This document shows positions 60,374-64,000 of a DNA stretch of 64,000 nt, one piece after another (within the stretch, counting starts at the first letter, position 1; the number at the start of each line of letters is the position of its first letter). The stretch is from Mycobacterium sp. GA-1285 (lineage in GTDB: Bacteria; Actinomycetota; Actinomycetes; Mycobacteriales; Mycobacteriaceae): the NCBI RefSeq assembly GCF_001499905.1, contig NZ_LQIS01000001.1:186001-250000 (forward strand), read 5' to 3'. Below the pieces are notes generated by a model. That model saw only the letters and a list, made by a program, of their open reading frames with translations, did not search any database and was not told where the DNA came from. The position numbers and the translations under genes are program-made.

Positions 60374-61301
60374 GCGCGACCGCCACCCCGGCGGCGGCCA
60401 GCTGGACGGCCCGCGACAGCCGCACAGCCCGACGGAGGTCGGCCACCTGCGGCGGCGGCCCGTCGCCGAGCGTCGGCCGGATCTCCAGCTCGTGCGCGTA
60501 CTGCGTGGGCCCGCCGAGTCGCACCCCCAGCGCGCCCGCGAAGGCGGCCTCCACCACGCCGGCGTTGGGACTTGGGTGGCGGCCTGCGTCGCGCTTCCAC
60601 GCGCGCAGCGCCGTGACGGGAGAGCCGCCGACCACGGGAGCGCATGCGGCTACCAGCACCGCGGTCGCGCGGGCGGCGAGATGATTCGCCAGATCGTCGA
60701 AACGCGCTGCGGCCCAACCGAACCGCGAATAGCGTGGCGAGCGGTGGCCGATCATCGCGTCCAGTGTGTTGGCACCGCGATACACCAGCACTGCAGGGAC
60801 ACCTCCGAGGGCTGCCCACAGCAGCGGCGCCACGTGGGCGTCGGAGGTGTTCTCCGCGACCGACTCCAACGCCGCCCGGGCCAGGCCGGCATCGTCGAGC
60901 ACCGCGGGATCGCGCCCACACAGTGACGGGAGGAGCCGACGGGCCGCGTCGAGGTCGCCGCTGTCCAGGTGGTGTGCCATCCGGTCGCCGGTGCGCGCCA
61001 GGGAGGTCCCGCCCAGCGCGACGAACACCGTGGTCGCCGTGGTGACCGTGGCCGCAAGGGCGCCCCGGCGCAACGACGTTCGTTCCACTGCGGTCCCCAA
61101 TAGTGCGAGCGCGCCCAGCAGGGTTGCGGTGTGCATGAAGCCCACCGTGCGGGAGTCCGCGTAGCTGCGACGCTCCAAAGCCGCTGCCGTGCTACCGAAG
61201 AGCGCCACGGGATGTCCGCGCCGAGGGTCGGCGAACAACCAATCCGCGCCACAACCGGCCGCGATCCCCGCCACCCGCGAGCCTGAAGTCGGCGCAAACA
61301 C
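60327..61301 (-). CDS. cobD: Adenosylcobinamide-phosphate synthase
   Basis: A 324-residue membrane protein (CbiB/CobD family) with several transmembrane helices. Motifs: [56 protein letters not shown] (core signature around ESVAENTSD), [21 protein letters not shown]. It attaches aminopropanol (phosphate) to adenosylcobyric acid. It follows the cobUTS genes by 39 kb and lies near cobC. The overlap with surf1 is tail to tail. Confidence 0.93.
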   Translation of the reverse strand: MFAPTSGSRVAGIAAGCGADWLFADPRRGHPVALFGSTAAALERRSYADSRTVGFMHTATLLGALALLGTAVERTSLRRGALAATVTTATTVFVALGGTSLARTGDRMAHHLDSGDLDAARRLLPSLCGRDPAVLDDAGLARAALESVAENTSDAHVAPLLWAALGGVPAVLVYRGANTLDAMIGHRSPRYSRFGWAAARFDDLANHLAARATAVLVAACAPVVGGSPVTALRAWKRDAGRHPSPNAGVVEAAFAGALGVRLGGPTQYAHELEIRPTLGDGPPPQVADLRRAVRLSRAVQLAAAGVAVALSAVGRSGRRASPAS

Positions 61302-61337
61302 TTCGCGAGCGTCTCACAAGGTGATTCACTCGAACGC

Positions 61338-62165
61338 ATGAGGTTCGGGCCGCCGCGGCACCCGACGCGCGTCGTCGATCTGCTCAATCCCGCCGCCCTG
61401 CTCGCGCCGGCGGCCAACGTGATCATGCAGTTGGCGTCGCCGGGGGTGGGCTACGGGGTGCTGGAGAGCCCGGTCGACAGCGGCAACGTCTACAAGCACC
61501 CGTTCAAACGGGCACGCACCACCGGCACCTATCTCGCGGCGGCGACCATGGGCTCCGAGTGCGACCGCAAGTTGATCCGCGAGGAGGTCGACCGCGTGCA
61601 CGCGCTGGTGCGGTCGACCCCGTCAAGTCCGTTGTCCTACAAGGCGTTTGATTCCCGGTTGCAGCTGTGGGTGGCCGCCTGCCTGTACCGCTACTACGTC
61701 GACCAGCACGAGTTCCTGTACGGACCGCTCGACGACGAGGCCGCCGATGCGATCTACCTCGACGCCAGGAAGCTGGGCACCACGCTGCAGGTGCGCGAGG
61801 ACATGTGGCCACCGGATCGCGCCGCGTTCGACGAGTACTGGAAACGCTCACTGGACGAACTGCGCATCGACGAACCGGTGCGCGAACACCTGCACGGGGT
61901 GGCCGCAATGGCATTCCTGCCCGCTCCGCTGCGGCTGTTCGCGGGCCGGTTCAACCTGTTCGCGACGACGGGGTTTCTGCCCCACGAGTTCCGTGAGCAC
62001 ATGCAGCTGTCGTGGTCGGGAGGCCAGCAGCGCAGGTTCGAGGCGCTGCTGACGACACTGCGCGTCGTCGACCGCATCGTGCCGCGCGACGTCTGGCTTC
62101 TCGGCTACCGGCTTTACCTGTGGGATATGCGGGCCCGGGCGCGCCGAGGCAGGCGAGTCGTGTGA
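61338..62165 (+). CDS. MpaB/DUF2236-family oxygenase-like protein (Rv2237-like)
   Basis: A 275-residue protein of the ER-bound oxygenase MpaB/latex-clearing-like family. It begins [21 protein letters not shown] and has [28 protein letters not shown], the helix [10 protein letters not shown]...[14 protein letters not shown], and [11 protein letters not shown] with His. Several family members bind heme b through a conserved His. Function in mycobacteria is unknown. ATG start, 36 bp from divergent cobD. It ends 1 bp before the tRNA gene on the other strand. Confidence 0.85.
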   Translation: MRFGPPRHPTRVVDLLNPAALLAPAANVIMQLASPGVGYGVLESPVDSGNVYKHPFKRARTTGTYLAAATMGSECDRKLIREEVDRVHALVRSTPSSPLSYKAFDSRLQLWVAACLYRYYVDQHEFLYGPLDDEAADAIYLDARKLGTTLQVREDMWPPDRAAFDEYWKRSLDELRIDEPVREHLHGVAAMAFLPAPLRLFAGRFNLFATTGFLPHEFREHMQLSWSGGQQRRFEALLTTLRVVDRIVPRDVWLLGYRLYLWDMRARARRGRRVV

Positions 62166-62166
62166 G

Positions 62167-62238
62167 TGGGCGCGGACGGTATCGAACCGCCGACCGCTGG
62201 TGTGTAAAACCAGAGCTCTACCACTGAGCTACGCGCCC
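62167..62238 (-). tRNA. tRNA-Val (anticodon UAC)
   Basis: A 72-nt cloverleaf on the minus strand. The acceptor stem GGGCGCG pairs with CGCGCCC. The D-arm contains AGCTCAGTGGTAGAGCT, the anticodon stem-loop CTGGTTTTACACACCAG gives UAC, and the T-loop is TTCGATA. The 3' CCA is not encoded. It reads GUA valine codons. Confidence 0.97.
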
Positions 62239-62282
62239 CTGCAGGGCAAGCTACACGGCCATGACCTGCGACGAGAAATCCA

Positions 62283-62747
62283 TCAGCCGTTGCGCAGCGC
62301 CGCCAGCGCGTCGGTCCACAGCGCCTGATCGCGGGCCTCCCCCGGCTCCTTCATCTCGGCGAACCGGACGATCCCGCTGCGGTCGACGACGAACGTGCCG
62401 CGGTTGGCGATACCCGCGGCCTGGTTGAACACCCCGTAGGCCATCGCGACCTCTCCGTGCGGCCAGAAATCCGACAGCACGGGAAACGTGAAGCCGCTCT
62501 GCGTCGCCCAGATCTTGTGCGTCGGCGGCGGACCCACCGAGATCGCCAGCGTGGCGGTGTCTTCGTTCTCGTACTCGGGCAGCCGGTCGCGGATCTCGTC
62601 GAGCTCACCCTGGCAGATGCCCGTGAACGCCAGCGGGAAGAACACCAGCAGGACGTTCTTGGAGCCCCGGTAACTGCTCAGCGTGACGGGCTGACCGTTC
62701 TGGTCCTTGAGCGTGAAATCGGGCGCCTCTGCACCGACCTCGATCAC
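62283..62747 (-). CDS. ahpE: One-cysteine peroxiredoxin AhpE
   Basis: A 154-residue thioredoxin-fold peroxidase. The peroxidatic Cys is in FFPLAFTGICQGEL (Cys about 45), with the Pro/Thr/Arg active-site environment. Unusually for the wider family but as in M. tuberculosis AhpE, there is no resolving Cys. It reduces peroxides and peroxynitrite, with mycothiol/mycoredoxin as reductant. The GTG start overlaps the stop of the upstream DUF3052 gene (GTGA), forming a two-gene operon. Confidence 0.95.
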   Translation of the reverse strand: MIEVGAEAPDFTLKDQNGQPVTLSSYRGSKNVLLVFFPLAFTGICQGELDEIRDRLPEYENEDTATLAISVGPPPTHKIWATQSGFTFPVLSDFWPHGEVAMAYGVFNQAAGIANRGTFVVDRSGIVRFAEMKEPGEARDQALWTDALAALRNG

Positions 62748-63172
62748 GCGCGCCTCCCCGCTGCCTTCGACTTCGGCTGCACCAGCCGGGTGCCGATCCA
62801 GTCGCCGAGGTTGGCCGACGACGTCTGCATCAGCCCGGCGGTGGGCGCCGACTCGGCGATCTCGGCCGGCTGGACGTGCCCGGGTTTGCCGGTCTTGGGC
62901 GTGACGACCCAGATGACGCCGTCGTCGGCGAGCGGGGTGATGGCGTCCATCAGCGCATCCACGAGGTCCCCGTCGTCGTCTCGCCACCACAGCAGCACCA
63001 CGTCGATGACCTCGTCGGCATCCTCGTCGAGCAGCTCACCACCGCACGCTTCCTCGATGTCGGCTCGGATGTCGTCGTCGACGTCCTCGTCCCAGCCCAG
63101 TTCCTGTACAACCTGATCTTTTTGGATGCCCAGTCTGCGGGCGTAGTTCGGGGCGTCATCCGCCGCGACCAC
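62744..63172 (-). CDS. DUF3052 family protein, Rv2239c-like
   Basis: A 142-residue soluble protein. An acidic stretch (QELGWDEDVDDDIRADIEEACGGELLDEDADEV) is followed by VVLLWWRDDDGDLVDALMDAITPLADDGVIWVVTPKTG, the DUF3052 core. It is widespread in actinobacteria and lacks known catalytic motifs. It is coupled to ahpE by a 4-bp overlap, which hints at a redox or stress context. GTG start with AGGAGG about 8 nt upstream. Confidence 0.88.
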   Translation of the reverse strand: MVAADDAPNYARRLGIQKDQVVQELGWDEDVDDDIRADIEEACGGELLDEDADEVIDVVLLWWRDDDGDLVDALMDAITPLADDGVIWVVTPKTGKPGHVQPAEIAESAPTAGLMQTSSANLGDWIGTRLVQPKSKAAGRRA

Positions 63173-63307
63173 GGTCGGTCCTCCTTCAGCCGGCTCGGGC
63201 GCACGTTGCGCTCGGCATCTCCTAGGCGATTGCCTTGCGCCCTATCGTCGCACGAAGCAGTGCACCCGCACGTGACCGGCAGCAAGGTTGGTCAAATATC
63301 CGCTCGG

Positions 63308-63883
63308 TCAGTACGCGGCATCGCAGAGGTTGAGCGCGGTGGTCTTGGTGTCGTTGAGCCGGGTGATCGCGGCGTTGAACTCGTCGGGCCCGTAGTTGCC
63401 GGCGATTGCGGTGGCCACGTCCCTGGCGGCGCCGACCCAACCGTTGAGCGCGTCCCTGAGCTCAGGGCCCAAGGGGTCGGCGATGCTGCGCGCGACCATG
63501 TCGGCGCTGTGGTTCAGGGCGTCGATCGCGGGCCTGGCTTTGGCGGGCACGTCGCTGCCGCTCCGGTTGAACGCATCGACGTAGTCGTTGACGGCGGTGA
63601 TCGCGTCGACGCTGGTGGAACTCAACGTCTCGCACGACGAGTGGATCGCCTCCCGGGTGATCGAGGCCTGCCGTGTCGACTCCCTGGCGCTGGAACTGGC
63701 CGCCGACTCCGCCAGGGACGCCGACACCGACGCCCGGTACACCGGCGCCTCGCTCGCGTCGACCTGTGCGGAACCCCCGGTGACGCTGCTACAACCGACG
63801 ACGACCATGGCGGCGGCGGCCGATATGCCGACCACGAATGCGCCGATCCGCAGCGGTTTCTGCACCAGCGCACCGATGACCAC
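63308..63883 (-). CDS. Probable lipoprotein, Rv2240c-like
   Basis: A 191-residue exported protein. The hydrophobic N-terminus ends in a lipobox-like VVVGCSS (Cys about 31), then a Ser/Ala-rich helical domain with two further Cys (HSSCETL and NLCDAAY) that may pair. The core (AITAVNDYVDAFNRSG...ARDVATAIAGNYGPDEFNAAITRL) is a helical bundle of unknown function. It precedes, divergently, the expected aceE position beyond the window edge. The GTG start could also be one of several codons before the hydrophobic segment. Confidence 0.78.
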   Translation of the reverse strand: MVIGALVQKPLRIGAFVVGISAAAAMVVVGCSSVTGGSAQVDASEAPVYRASVSASLAESAASSSARESTRQASITREAIHSSCETLSSTSVDAITAVNDYVDAFNRSGSDVPAKARPAIDALNHSADMVARSIADPLGPELRDALNGWVGAARDVATAIAGNYGPDEFNAAITRLNDTKTTALNLCDAAY

Positions 63884-64000
63884 GGCTGCAGACGTTACCG
63901 GTTCGGTGCGGCGATCGCCGGTTCATTCCAGTCGGCGACCCCACTGGTGCGTGTTGGGGCAGGATGGGAGAAGGATGTGACCCGTCGCTCACGGTTCGAG

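Noticed and set aside
63884..64000. Start of aceE at the right edge
   Set aside because: M. tuberculosis has aceE next, but the last 117 bp show no convincing start codon plus E1 sequence. They look like its upstream region only.

Overview
The window is a high-GC actinobacterial chromosome segment, almost certainly from a fast-growing Mycobacterium (Mycolicibacterium). It carries mycobacterial hallmarks: a PimB'-type mannosyltransferase, MmpS3, a CaeA/Hip1-type lipoprotein protease, LpqN-type lipoproteins, PtpA/PtkA, AhpE, EphD and a type A rnpB. From memory, the order follows the M. tuberculosis Rv2188c-Rv2240c backbone closely, with several local insertions and losses. No IS element, prophage or CRISPR array is visible.

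Region 1 (1-17 kb) holds cell-envelope genes (pimB', a membrane HExxH protein, an NlpC/P60 endopeptidase), an exonuclease/GIY-YIG fusion, trpD, and the respiratory supercomplex. The latter is ctaE-qcrC-qcrA-qcrB on the plus strand and ctaC-ctaF on the minus strand, with mmpS3 and a small membrane protein between them. asnB (probably acting on peptidoglycan DAP) and the adenosine kinase gene follow.

Region 2 (17-34 kb) holds membrane proteins, an A-type Fe-S carrier, cobU-cobT-cobS, ilvE, gcvT, a class III adenylyl cyclase, leucyl aminopeptidase, ephD, and the lipoate block dlaT / TIGR01777 epimerase / lipB / lipA. DlaT needs the lipoyl groups that LipB and LipA make.

Region 3 (34-43 kb) is nitrogen assimilation: glnA1 behind a well-formed GlnR-type operator, then glnE and glnA2. 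A doxX gene and a two-gene LLM oxidoreductase/thioesterase operon are inserted between glnA1 and glnE.

Region 4 (43-54.4 kb) is the most variable part. It has a GNAT acetyltransferase, one CaeA-type protease, a WS/DGAT acyltransferase, panB, a crotonase, a CYTH-CHAD protein and rnpB. An accessory cluster follows: an AraC-type regulator with a VOC protein, a small secreted Cys protein, an LpqN-like lipoprotein, a decayed fragment resembling a 13E12/DUF222 gene, a methyltransferase, and a divergent XRE-cupin regulator.

Region 5 (54.4-64 kb) returns to the backbone. It has a tightly overlapping minus-strand operon (cobC-type PLP enzyme, Nif3, coiled-coil zinc ribbon, RNase HI-phosphatase), then ptkA-ptpA-surf1, cobD, an MpaB-like protein, tRNA-Val(UAC), ahpE, a DUF3052 gene and a lipoprotein. 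Five cobalamin-related genes lie in or beside this backbone.

Many starts have a TAnnnT-like -10 element 6-8 nt upstream, which suggests leaderless transcription. I found no convincing undescribed multi-gene system. The best leads are the in-frame 30-bp triple repeat in lipA, the GlnR box at glnA1, a pair of related intergenic inverted repeats, the duplication in the asnB promoter, and the accessory cluster at 50.6-54.4 kb.
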